Assembly: GCA_024690485.1 (NCBI GenBank)
Contig: JAILPB010000042.1
Location: forward strand, 1 to 57,930
Direction of reading: 5' to 3'
Source of the DNA: Butyrivibrio sp.
Lineage (GTDB): Bacteria > Bacillota > Clostridia > Lachnospirales > Lachnospiraceae
DNA: 57,930 nt
A program made the position numbers and the translations under genes. The notes below the pieces were generated by a model, which was given only the letters and a program-made list of their open reading frames with translations, was not told where the DNA came from and ran no database searches. This document shows, in pieces, positions 19,200 to 27,969 of this stretch (positions are counted from its first letter, which is position 1; each line of letters starts with the position of its first letter).

Positions 19200-19242
19200 C
19201 CATTTGTCCTGGCGCATTCCCGGGTGCAACCGGGACAAATGG
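19200..19242 (-). promoter_or_regulatory. Intercistronic stem-loop before the binding-protein gene
   Basis: CCATTTGTCC (19200-19209) pairs perfectly with GGACAAATGG (19233-19242), with a nested CCCGGG/CCGGG segment in the loop. It lies in the 126-base gap between the permease stop and the binding-protein start. There is no T-run, so an mRNA-stabilising or processing hairpin that raises binding-protein output is more likely than a terminator. Confidence 0.5.
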
Positions 19243-19291
19243 GCATTCCCATAAGAAACCTATATCTTCTCCGACCCCATTTTGGAGTGAA

Positions 19292-20341
19292 TTACATCTT
19301 AATACCGGTGTTAGCAATACTCTCAACGAATGCGCGCTGTGCAAATAGATAAAGGATAATAAGCGGCATAATGATCATCAGTGTACCTGTAGCAAGGATA
19401 CAGTTTGAATATGCAACAGATACTGTAGTCTTAACACCATTTATACGCTGGATATATGCACCAAGACTGTCGATGATACGTGAAAGGCTGGTACTTACAA
19501 GCTTTGTGTTTCCAAGGAACATTCTGGAATAGAATCCATCTGTCCACTGCCATACAAAGGCAAAAAGGAAACATGATGTGATAGGCGGCTTAGCCTGGGG
19601 AAGCATGATCCTTACGAATGTCTTAAGCATTCCGCAACCATCAACATAGGCTGCTTCTTCAAGATCTACGGGGAGTCCTCTAAAGAACTGTCTTATCATA
19701 AAAATATACAGACCATTCTTAAGTCCCATACATCCTGCACTCATCAGGTAGTAAGGAACAACAGAACCTCTAAGGTTAAGTGTACCACCTAAAAGCATTT
19801 GGAAGATGCCTAAAATATCAAAAAATCTAAAATGCAGGTGCAGTGAAGATGCGATTGTCTGCGGAGGAATAAGGATTACAAGGATTACGAAAGCAAACCA
19901 CATTTTCTTAAGCGGGAATTCGAATCTTGCAAACCCATATCCAACAAGTGTACATACCGCAATCTGTAATACTGCGATTGAAAGTGAAATTATCAGCGAA
20001 TTTATAAGTGACTGGCTATAATTCATAAGATTAGCTGCCAGCTGATAATTGGCTGTTGTAAAGTGTTCAGGAATCGCAATAACAATAGGATTATAGAGAT
20101 CCTGCTCTGTCATGAAACTTACGGATATCTTATTAAGAATAGGCTGAAGGATCATAAAGCACATTCCGAATAACAGAATGAAACGAACTATGCTTACGCC
20201 TACATCCATGATTCTCTTCTTTAAAAGATAGCCACCTGATAAACGGTTTCTCTCCCAGAAGTCTCTCTCCGAATGATCCTTAGTATGCTTTTTTCCTTTT
20301 TCTTTGGCAGTAATATTCTGCTTCAGAGCTATATCAGTCAT
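19292..20341 (-). CDS. Carbohydrate ABC transporter permease (MalG/LplC type)
   Basis: A 349-aa inner-membrane permease subunit with six predicted helices after a charged 40-residue head. The EAA loop that docks the ATPase is 'EEAAYVDGCGMLKTF' followed by 'MLPQAKPP'. Start ATG at 20341 overlaps the upstream permease stop by 8 bases and has GGGAG 9 bases upstream, so translation is coupled. It forms a heterodimeric channel with the next gene. The N-terminal head is longer than in typical MalG. Confidence 0.92.
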   Translation of the reverse strand: MTDIALKQNITAKEKGKKHTKDHSERDFWERNRLSGGYLLKKRIMDVGVSIVRFILLFGMCFMILQPILNKISVSFMTEQDLYNPIVIAIPEHFTTANYQLAANLMNYSQSLINSLIISLSIAVLQIAVCTLVGYGFARFEFPLKKMWFAFVILVILIPPQTIASSLHLHFRFFDILGIFQMLLGGTLNLRGSVVPYYLMSAGCMGLKNGLYIFMIRQFFRGLPVDLEEAAYVDGCGMLKTFVRIMLPQAKPPITSCFLFAFVWQWTDGFYSRMFLGNTKLVSTSLSRIIDSLGAYIQRINGVKTTVSVAYSNCILATGTLMIIMPLIILYLFAQRAFVESIANTGIKM

Positions 20342-21248
20342 AGTAATAAACTCCCTTCGATATTACAAGAGATGTAATTCCCACAAATGCAAGAACAACT
20401 ATAAAGTAAATCCATGACATTGCGGAAGCACTGCCATACTGCATCTGCTCGATCATTACCTTCTGGATCTTCTCGATTACTCCGTTGTCGGATCTCATAC
20501 AGAAATCAACAACTGTGTATAACCAGTTAACCAGGAACAAAGAACTTATCATGGGGAAAGTAATCTTCCAAAGACTCTCCCACTTAGTACATCCTTCGAT
20601 ATCAGCAGCCTCGTACATACTTGCCGAGATACTCTGAAGTCCTGAAAGGAAGATGATGATCTGAATACCTGAAGAAATAGCTACATCATAGATGTTATCA
20701 ATAACTTCAAATACTTTTTCATAAGCTCTAACACCGATACCGGCTGTTCTAAGGATATTTTCCAAAGCCGCTGTTACGCTGACACCCTGCGTTGATTGCT
20801 CAATTGTCTGAGCAAGGGTAGCCATAAGCTGGTTATTTGATTCCAGTCCCAGGATAACACCTGATGACAGGATAACCGGCAGGAAGAAAATCGCTCTCAC
20901 AAGGGCTCTTCCTTTAAATTTCTGATTAAGTATCAGTGCCACAAAGAAACTAAATACGATGATTGCAAGTGAGTAAACCACCATTCTGGATAACTCTTCA
21001 ACCAGAAGTCTTGTGAAATCGGGGTCTACTCTGAATGCGTATATGTAGTTTTCTAAGTGAGTCCATGTCTCTTTAAAATTGCCCGCGCCAAGTTCCACAC
21101 TACAGAAACTCATATGAAATGACTGCCACAGAGGCTTTACCATGAATACCAAAAATCCAACGATAAAAGGTGATATGAAAGCATATCCTGCCTTAGCTTT
21201 TCTCTTCTGCAGTCCGACTATCTTTTTCTTTTTCTTTTGCTTTTCCAT
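20334..21248 (-). CDS. Sugar ABC transporter permease (MalF/LplB type)
   Basis: A 304-aa permease partner of the MalG-type subunit. Seen: a Lys-rich head (MEKQKKKKKIVG), six hydrophobic segments, and the EAA motif 'YEAADIEGCTKWESLWKITF'. The start was set at 21248, with GAGAGG about 10 bases upstream. An alternative ATG at 21266 overlaps the DUF5696 stop (ATGA), adds six residues and would also allow coupling. The middle region (VSVTAALENILRTAG) is an extra loop often seen in Lachnospiraceae LplB-type proteins. Confidence 0.9.
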   Translation of the reverse strand: MEKQKKKKKIVGLQKRKAKAGYAFISPFIVGFLVFMVKPLWQSFHMSFCSVELGAGNFKETWTHLENYIYAFRVDPDFTRLLVEELSRMVVYSLAIIVFSFFVALILNQKFKGRALVRAIFFLPVILSSGVILGLESNNQLMATLAQTIEQSTQGVSVTAALENILRTAGIGVRAYEKVFEVIDNIYDVAISSGIQIIIFLSGLQSISASMYEAADIEGCTKWESLWKITFPMISSLFLVNWLYTVVDFCMRSDNGVIEKIQKVMIEQMQYGSASAMSWIYFIVVLAFVGITSLVISKGVYYYD

Positions 21249-21262
21249 AAAACCATTTCCTC

Positions 21263-23839
21263 TCATCTGACAACCAGATAATCTCTGGCAGGAACAGTCT
21301 TTCCGTCCGGTGTCTGTGCATCACTGTATCCGTAATTTACATAGACATTTGTACCATCCGCGTACTGTGTACGGGATAAATCCTCACTGAGGTTTTCATG
21401 ATCTGTCATTTCCTGATTGAAGGTATGTCCGAGCTCTTCGTTATATCTTGTGTAGATATCAAGCATCTTGTCCTTCCAGGCATCATATGTAGCACCGTAG
21501 TACTCTGTGTAAAGAGTCTTCTGTGTTGCAAATGAAGATTCTTTCATAAATGTGAAGTAAAGTCCTGCGCCGTATTCAGCACTGTAGAGAAGCTCATCAG
21601 CCTGATTTCCGCCAACATTGATGGACTTTCCTGTGTAATTAACCTTTCCATGTACAGCAAGCTGATAGAAAGGAATGCACTGATCAAGGATTGTGTACTC
21701 ACTACCTCTTAGATCCATCTTGGTAACCATATCTGCATAAGGAACTGCATAATCATTACCCATGTTGATCATTATCGGTGTACCACTCTCAGACATAGCC
21801 TTGAGCTTTTCCTTCTGAAGATTCATTGTGCTCTGACGGCTGTGTGTGTTCTTTTTATAGAAATCTGATGAAAGATCCATTCCAAGGTCCTGGAATGCCA
21901 CGCCGCTTCCGTACTTATTAGCTGCTTTCTGAAGATTGTCTACCATTTTAAGAGACAGATCTGTGTGAAGCAGATAATACAAGTGATCTGAGTTTTCTCT
22001 CTGAGCGTATGTTATATGGCTGTACTCGTAGAGCTTAGCCTGTTCCTTACTGATAAACTTGGCAGCATCTGTGTAAGAGAAGAAACCATCAAGGAGGTTA
22101 CTGTCATATGCATACTGTGTTACACCGTTGAGGTACAGTTTTGCGTTATTCTCTTCACCTGTCTTAACCAGGTTCTTAAGATCTTTCTTACTTCCGAGAG
22201 CGCCAATTGTTTTTGCGGACTTAAGGATTTTCTGGTCAACACCACCATTGCACCAGCCTGTCAGCTTTACTGACATATTGCTTACACCGTTAGCACTTAA
22301 GTCCTTAATAATGTCTGAGGCTTCGTCGTAGCTTGTAAGCTTAAGTGGTCTTTTTACAGGAACACCAAGAATCTGTCTTACCTTGTCAATTGCTCCCACC
22401 ATTTCAATTGCTACAGGAGCAGATGTGTCATCATTTAATGAAAGAGCATCACCGTACTCATTCTCAAGATACTTGCCATAATCCTTAGCCATATCTACAT
22501 AGCTTCCGGAATTGATGAATCTGTATCTTCTTGTAAGTGTCTCATCGGGAAGCGAGGGTACATATTCAAATACATCACTGTTTGCGATATCACCTACATC
22601 GTACTGCTCTCTCTGGCAGATGCTGTAAACGGCATTTACATAGTTGTAACTGTTGTTCTTACCGCTTATATCAGCCTGAATTGATGCATAAGGACTACCC
22701 TCTTCAAGGATGCAAAGGAATGAATCATTTCCTTCTGCTACACCAAACACTCCATAATAAGCTCTTGTGTTGTGAACAACTGCATCTCTGCTAAGACACA
22801 TATCCCATCCGTACACATTTGTGTAGTAACTACTCTGGGAAACCTTACCATTGTTGAAGTTGATTGTAGCTCCGCCTCCCTCGGGAACAAACATGTATCC
22901 CTCATCTTCAGTGCTTCCTGCACCGAAATACGGAAGAGGTGTAATTGTATAGATCGGGTTGTCCTTATTGTACTGAAGATCCTTCATAGGAACTTCAACA
23001 ACCAGATCGTTGCCTTCAAGCTTATAAATAACACTGATGTTAAATACAGGCTTATCCGAACTCTTTGAGGAGAGATCAAGAGCCTTATTCTTCTGGAAGT
23101 CGTCATATGTGTATCCAACTTCTTCAAAGGCTTTCTCAATCTTCTTTCTTACGTTTTCCTTGGTCTTATCACGAAGAACGTAAATGATGTTATCAGCTAA
23201 AGAAGGATAACTTGCAAGAAGTTCTTCTTCATTGTCCTTCTTACCAAGATTGTTGATATCATACTTTTTGTAGTACTGCTGGATGAAGTTGACCTGATCC
23301 TTATCCATCTTGGAAAGCCACTCATCGAGCTCTGTTTCTGTGATTACCGGAGGGATAACATATTCCTTGATTACATCACCAAGGGAATAATCAACTCTGA
23401 TCTGATCTCCATCCTGTGTAATATTGTAGATACCGTTTCCGGTACTGTATGCGTGTGTATTGTATGTAGTCTCAAGTCCTGTTTCTACTGCATAAGACAT
23501 GATCAGTGGTGACTGAAGGTTTGCCTTTTCCTCAGGAAGTGCAACTGTGTCGTTTGCTGCATTCTCAGGATTTGATTTCCAAACTTTACCGGTTTCCTTA
23601 ACAGTAAGTGAAAACTGTGTAGTTACAGGATCCATTTCAAGTTTTAACTTATCATTCTCAAGAACTACTGTATCCTCTCCGCCTTCGTAAGAATAAGGAG
23701 CGATTGCATTGCCTGTATCAGGTGCATTCTTGTAGTTTATGATAAACAAAACGGCTGCAAGAATTGCAATACAAAGTATTACAGGAACCGCAAAGCGTTT
23801 CGCTATTTTTATTATTGTAGATTTCTTTTTCTTTTCCAT
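21263..23839 (-). CDS. DUF5696-family membrane-anchored protein
   Basis: An 858-aa protein of a family named only by a domain of unknown function. One N-terminal TM anchor (about 12-32, 'FAVPVILCIAILAAVLFI') leaves a large extracellular part. The first half is beta-rich, with a galactose-mutarotase-like look ('DKLKLEMDPVTTQFSLTVKETGKVW'). The second half, from about 480, resembles a TIM-barrel glycosidase-like fold ('NGVSNMSVKLTGWCNGGVDQ', 'GVAFQDLGMDLSSDF', 'TPIMINMGNDYAVPYADM'). No catalytic pair can be assigned with confidence. The start at 23839 has GGGAG 5 bases upstream. It sits between the Yip1 gene and a permease pair; a role in handling a surface glycan before import is plausible inference. 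Confidence 0.85.
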   Translation of the reverse strand: MEKKKKSTIIKIAKRFAVPVILCIAILAAVLFIINYKNAPDTGNAIAPYSYEGGEDTVVLENDKLKLEMDPVTTQFSLTVKETGKVWKSNPENAANDTVALPEEKANLQSPLIMSYAVETGLETTYNTHAYSTGNGIYNITQDGDQIRVDYSLGDVIKEYVIPPVITETELDEWLSKMDKDQVNFIQQYYKKYDINNLGKKDNEEELLASYPSLADNIIYVLRDKTKENVRKKIEKAFEEVGYTYDDFQKNKALDLSSKSSDKPVFNISVIYKLEGNDLVVEVPMKDLQYNKDNPIYTITPLPYFGAGSTEDEGYMFVPEGGGATINFNNGKVSQSSYYTNVYGWDMCLSRDAVVHNTRAYYGVFGVAEGNDSFLCILEEGSPYASIQADISGKNNSYNYVNAVYSICQREQYDVGDIANSDVFEYVPSLPDETLTRRYRFINSGSYVDMAKDYGKYLENEYGDALSLNDDTSAPVAIEMVGAIDKVRQILGVPVKRPLKLTSYDEASDIIKDLSANGVSNMSVKLTGWCNGGVDQKILKSAKTIGALGSKKDLKNLVKTGEENNAKLYLNGVTQYAYDSNLLDGFFSYTDAAKFISKEQAKLYEYSHITYAQRENSDHLYYLLHTDLSLKMVDNLQKAANKYGSGVAFQDLGMDLSSDFYKKNTHSRQSTMNLQKEKLKAMSESGTPIMINMGNDYAVPYADMVTKMDLRGSEYTILDQCIPFYQLAVHGKVNYTGKSINVGGNQADELLYSAEYGAGLYFTFMKESSFATQKTLYTEYYGATYDAWKDKMLDIYTRYNEELGHTFNQEMTDHENLSEDLSRTQYADGTNVYVNYGYSDAQTPDGKTVPARDYLVVR

Positions 23840-23860
23840 GTCTGCTCCCATCCGCGTTTC

Positions 23861-24511
23861 TTATAGTCGGAACAAAAATTCTTTGCCCAGAGATATGAAA
23901 TAGGAAACTCCCTGGGAGATCATGCTGAAGAAAATCATCAAGATGAAGATCATAACCAGCATGGCGAAAAGTGATGCAACCGTAAACAGTATGTTCTTTC
24001 CTGCTGAGAATTCATGAATCTGACCCATAGCTGTTACGATAAGAACTGCCGCCCAAAAAAGGGATATGGCACTTACCATGGAGTAAAACTCTGCTTCATC
24101 AACAGTTACGAAGTTACTGAAAATCATCAACGGGAACTGTATAAGCGGATAAGGTGTAAGCGCATAACATGTTGCTATGTAAACCTGCCCCAGTCTTCCT
24201 TTTCCATCAAACAGTGTCGTTAATCCCCAGTTGCCTACAACCCACAGACATAGCGGGAAGAGCACACTCGCAATGTACAGGAAGACATTCAGGTCCTCCC
24301 AGTACACTCTATAGAATATGAAACTTGTGTACTTAAGCTTCATTACTCTTATCAAAAGTGTTAAAAAGAGTATTGTATTGGCCGCTGCGTAGGTTCCTCT
24401 CTTTTCATGTGTAAGATCCCAGAATCCATCCAGAGGATGAGAGATGCAATACAGAGCGAACTTCAGCGAGTCAAGATAATGGTCATATTTCTCTTTTGTA
24501 ATTGCTATCAT
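23861..24511 (-). CDS. Yip1-family integral membrane protein
   Basis: A 216-aa polytopic membrane protein with about five hydrophobic helices. The N-terminal 'SLKFALYCISHPLDGFWDLTHEKRG' is the classic entry of bacterial Yip1-domain proteins, which have no defined biochemical role. It is in an operon between the NHL/TPR gene (18 bases upstream) and DUF5696 (21 bases downstream). Its constant company with DUF5696 and ABC permeases points to a role in assembling or gating that system (inference). Confidence 0.85.
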   Translation of the reverse strand: MIAITKEKYDHYLDSLKFALYCISHPLDGFWDLTHEKRGTYAAANTILFLTLLIRVMKLKYTSFIFYRVYWEDLNVFLYIASVLFPLCLWVVGNWGLTTLFDGKGRLGQVYIATCYALTPYPLIQFPLMIFSNFVTVDEAEFYSMVSAISLFWAAVLIVTAMGQIHEFSAGKNILFTVASLFAMLVMIFILMIFFSMISQGVSYFISLGKEFLFRL

Positions 24512-24529
24512 TATTCTTCCCCGTCCTAA

Positions 24530-26035
24530 TTAGTTCCTGAAAATATCTGCTGTGTCGATTTCATGTTTGATCTTCTTATACTTTCCGATTCCTGATGGAA
24601 TGAGGAAAAGTGCAAGAATTACAATTACTATGATAACTATGTGATCTTCTACCCATTCTTTTCTGTACTGCTTGTAAGCTTTTGAGTAGTTATCTTCATC
24701 ATACTTAAGCTCGAAATACTCCATGGCTTCTTTATATCTCTTCTGACGAAGAAGTGATCTTCCGATTCCGATATATGCCAGATCGTAGTTACCATTCTGG
24801 TTCATTACTTCCTGCCATGCTTCACCGGACTCGGTGTATTTACCCTGATCAAACTGCTCTACGGCATTGTATACGAGCTGACCAAATTCTGTAGGTACAA
24901 GTACTGTGATGGAGTTATCCAGAGCATCTACTACATACAGATCATGACCAATACGGTCAATTGCTGTAGGTCTGCGGAAATATCCGTTCATATTACCATT
25001 TCCGCCAAATCCGAATACCATGTTACCCTGATCATCAAAACCGAAGCATCTACCTCTGTTTCTATCAAGGCACACATAGATGTCATTTTCCATGACAGTT
25101 ACGTCAGTAAATATTGAAGGTCCTTCATATCCACCACCGGAACCCCAGTAAAGGTCACCCATGACACCCCATTCTCCGTTGCTGACAAGGATGTCATTAC
25201 CCATAAGGTTCAGCTTTCTCACTGCACAATCTGTGTCAGATGCTTTTTCCTCATTAAGGGCCATTGTCGCATATATGAAGCCTTCATAGTCCATGAAGAT
25301 GTTCTCATACTCTGTAGGAACGAAGGATTCCATCTTTGCTCTCTGTGCCTGAGATGCGAACTTTTTCCAGATATAATCTGTCCAGTCAAACTTAACCTTG
25401 GTAGCTCCTACGAATCCGGAGAAAGTGCCGTCAGCCTCATATTTGATAAGACCCTTGTTAATTCCTGTAGCTATACAATAAACACGTCCTGCTGTATCGA
25501 TTGCCAGTTTCTTGGGCTGGAATACAAGGCTCGGATCAAGTGTATTATCATCAGGCTTTGTAAAAGCTCTTACAAACTGAAGATCCTTATCAAGCTTTAA
25601 TACTCTGGCATTTCCCTGGTCTGCGATATAGAAGTCGCCTTCTTCTGAAACAGCTACATCAGTAGGATTGGAAAAGGTTTTTACATCGCATTCTCCTTCA
25701 AAAGAATCGATTATTCTCAAAACCTCAAGTTTTTCAGAAGAATCTCTCTTTAACTCGAGAATTCTGTTATTACCACTGTCGCAAAGATAGATTAAATCTC
25801 CGTAAGCAAATATTCCATCGGGACTCTTAAGGTTTGTTTCAAGACCTAAATCCGTACCTGTGAATACCTTACATACTGAGTAGAAATCCGGGCTTTCCTG
25901 AACATCGCCCCAGTAGTCGTAATTATAGGTGTATCCATATTCACCTGCGTATGCCGTTAAGGGAGTTGCGGTTATTACCAAAAATCCTGCAAGAACTGCT
26001 GCGGCTCCTCTTACGATTTTTTTCATAGTCTGCAT
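24530..26035 (-). CDS. NHL-repeat beta-propeller with TPR and C-terminal membrane anchor
   Basis: A 501-aa secreted, membrane-anchored protein. Signal peptide about 1-30 (VRGAAAVLAGFLVITATPLTAYA); NHL-type propeller about 60-385 with repeats such as 'SPDGIFAYGDLIYLCDSGNN' and 'NPTDVAVSEEGDFYIADQG'; two TPR-like helices about 395-455 ('YTESGEAWQEVMNQNGNYDLAYIGIGRSLL'); TM helix about 463-483; short basic tail. NHL propellers bind carbohydrate or protein. This one faces outside next to transporter genes, suggesting a surface scaffold or receptor for glycan or for the binding protein (inference). Confidence 0.85.
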   Translation of the reverse strand: MQTMKKIVRGAAAVLAGFLVITATPLTAYAGEYGYTYNYDYWGDVQESPDFYSVCKVFTGTDLGLETNLKSPDGIFAYGDLIYLCDSGNNRILELKRDSSEKLEVLRIIDSFEGECDVKTFSNPTDVAVSEEGDFYIADQGNARVLKLDKDLQFVRAFTKPDDNTLDPSLVFQPKKLAIDTAGRVYCIATGINKGLIKYEADGTFSGFVGATKVKFDWTDYIWKKFASQAQRAKMESFVPTEYENIFMDYEGFIYATMALNEEKASDTDCAVRKLNLMGNDILVSNGEWGVMGDLYWGSGGGYEGPSIFTDVTVMENDIYVCLDRNRGRCFGFDDQGNMVFGFGGNGNMNGYFRRPTAIDRIGHDLYVVDALDNSITVLVPTEFGQLVYNAVEQFDQGKYTESGEAWQEVMNQNGNYDLAYIGIGRSLLRQKRYKEAMEYFELKYDEDNYSKAYKQYRKEWVEDHIVIIVIVILALFLIPSGIGKYKKIKHEIDTADIFRN

Positions 26036-26066
26036 AACTTACACCTTTCAAATGGTTTCTTTATCA

Positions 26067-26984
26067 TCAATCCTTCAGACCGGAGCTTGCCATTGTCTCC
26101 AAAATCTGGCTCTGAGAGAATACGAAAATGAGGATCGGAACGATCATTACTACAACCAGTACGGCTGCACCCTGACCGGTTCTTGCGATACCACCACTCT
26201 GGATCTGCTGAAGTGCAAATACCAGTGTCTTTTTCTCCTCAGAATAAATGAATGTTGATGCTCTGTTATTCCAAAGGGCCTGTACTGAGAAGATGATAAG
26301 TGTCATCCAGGCAGGTTTTACGTTTGGCATTACAATTCCTGAAAATACTTTCCACTCGTTGGCGCCGTCAATCTTGGCAGCTTCAATAAGTGATGTCGGA
26401 AGTCCTTCCATGAACTGTTTCATAAGGAAAAGTCCCATGGGAGAAGCAAATGCAGGGATTATGATTGCCCAATAGGAATCAATCCATCCAAGTTTGTTAA
26501 GAATAATGTAGTTAGGAATCTGTGTAACATATCCTGTGAACATCATAGCTACAGTTACCAGTTTGAAAAACGTCTGGTTTCCGGGAAATTCATACTTCGC
26601 AAGTACGAAAGCCGCCATGGAAGCTATGATCAGGTGTCCAAAGGTTCCTACAAATGTGATAAACGCTGTATTGAACAGGTATCTTGAGAATGTTACCCAG
26701 GATTTTCCCATTGTTACAAACAAATCTGAGAAGTTATCCAATGTAGGATGCTTAGGTAATATCGTGGGCGGGAATTTAAACAACTCGTCCAAAGGCTTGA
26801 GCGCACTGCTCACCGCATAGATAATCGGGAAAGCCATTATCAAAGCTACCAGTATCAGGAACAAATAGAGGAAAAAGTCTCCCCAGATTGAACGGTTAGG
26901 TTTCCTCTTTTTGATCAGTTTCTTACGGTAAACCTGTTCCTTCTCTTCTTTTTTTAATTTCTTCTTGGTGTTTTCTCTACTCAT
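26067..26984 (-). CDS. Carbohydrate ABC transporter permease (MalG type)
   Basis: A 305-aa inner-membrane subunit with a Lys/Arg-rich head and six helices. The EAA loop reads 'IEAAKIDGANEWKVFSGIVM'. It lies one base after the next permease stop, so it is tightly coupled. This is the second MalG-type gene in the cluster, clearly different in sequence from the one at 19292, so the cluster encodes two distinct importers or one complex with alternative halves. Confidence 0.92.
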   Translation of the reverse strand: MSRENTKKKLKKEEKEQVYRKKLIKKRKPNRSIWGDFFLYLFLILVALIMAFPIIYAVSSALKPLDELFKFPPTILPKHPTLDNFSDLFVTMGKSWVTFSRYLFNTAFITFVGTFGHLIIASMAAFVLAKYEFPGNQTFFKLVTVAMMFTGYVTQIPNYIILNKLGWIDSYWAIIIPAFASPMGLFLMKQFMEGLPTSLIEAAKIDGANEWKVFSGIVMPNVKPAWMTLIIFSVQALWNNRASTFIYSEEKKTLVFALQQIQSGGIARTGQGAAVLVVVMIVPILIFVFSQSQILETMASSGLKD

Positions 26985-26985
26985 G

Positions 26986-27924
26986 TCAGGTTCCCACTCT
27001 CCTCAAGAGACTTTGAATTGCTTTATTACATAAAATCATCATCAGGAACAGGATAGTTGCGATTGCACATGCATATCCCATTTCATATCTCTGTGAACCG
27101 TAGTCGATAAGATGCGCTACGATTGTTCTTGCTGCGTAATCCGTACTGGGGAATCCGCAGAGCTGCATTGTTACATCAGCTACGTTAAATGCCTGTGTGA
27201 TTGACATAACCGCACCGAACATAAGCATAGGCTTCATGTTGGGAAGTGTTATGAACCAAAGCTCCTGCCAGCGGTTCTTTACGCCGTCCATGTATCCGGC
27301 TTCGAACTGGGATCTGTCTACACCCTGAAGACCAGCTACGAATGAAAGGAATCCTGATCCCAAGCTCATCCAGAGGATAACCAGCATACAGATAGGAAGC
27401 ATATACTGAGGATTTACGAGCCAGAGGATCGGTGTATCAATTATTCCCCATTTCATTAAAAGAGCATTTACATGTCCGTAAGCATCACCTCTGAACAGTA
27501 CGGCGAAGATTACGAAACAGTTTCCCGCGATTGACGGTGCGTAAAACACCATGACCGCTATACTTCGTACCCATCTCGGCAATTCATTTATCAGCCAGGC
27601 AAAAAGGAAGGACATTATATAGCCAAGGGGTCCGGTAATCACAGCAATCAATAAAGTGTTTTTCACACCGATTAGGAAGATATCGTCCTGCAGAATCAGG
27701 CTGATGTAATTCTGCAGTCCAATAAATCGCGGTGCTTCCAATACGTTGTAATATGTAAAACTAAAGTATATGGATGCCAAAACCGGAAAAACATAAAACA
27801 TTGTGAACAAAATCGCGTAGGGTGCCAGAAAGAGATAGCACATTTTTCGATTTTTAGCCTTTTTATATGCCACCTTTGCTTCGTGCTTTCGCAAGGTGAT
27901 ATATTTTTGAAGATACTCTTTCAT
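26986..27924 (-). CDS. Sugar ABC transporter permease (MalF/UgpA type)
   Basis: A 312-aa permease with six helices. The EAA motif is 'FEAGYMDGVKNRWQELWFIT'. The start at 27924 has an AGGAGAG site. It pairs with the MalG-type subunit 26067-26984. The upstream gene is the large membrane-anchored binding protein, 45 bases away. Confidence 0.92.
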   Translation of the reverse strand: MKEYLQKYITLRKHEAKVAYKKAKNRKMCYLFLAPYAILFTMFYVFPVLASIYFSFTYYNVLEAPRFIGLQNYISLILQDDIFLIGVKNTLLIAVITGPLGYIMSFLFAWLINELPRWVRSIAVMVFYAPSIAGNCFVIFAVLFRGDAYGHVNALLMKWGIIDTPILWLVNPQYMLPICMLVILWMSLGSGFLSFVAGLQGVDRSQFEAGYMDGVKNRWQELWFITLPNMKPMLMFGAVMSITQAFNVADVTMQLCGFPSTDYAARTIVAHLIDYGSQRYEMGYACAIATILFLMMILCNKAIQSLLRRVGT

Positions 27925-27969
27925 TCTTTCTCTCCTAAATTTCTCGGGATATTGTGCTCATGCCATTTG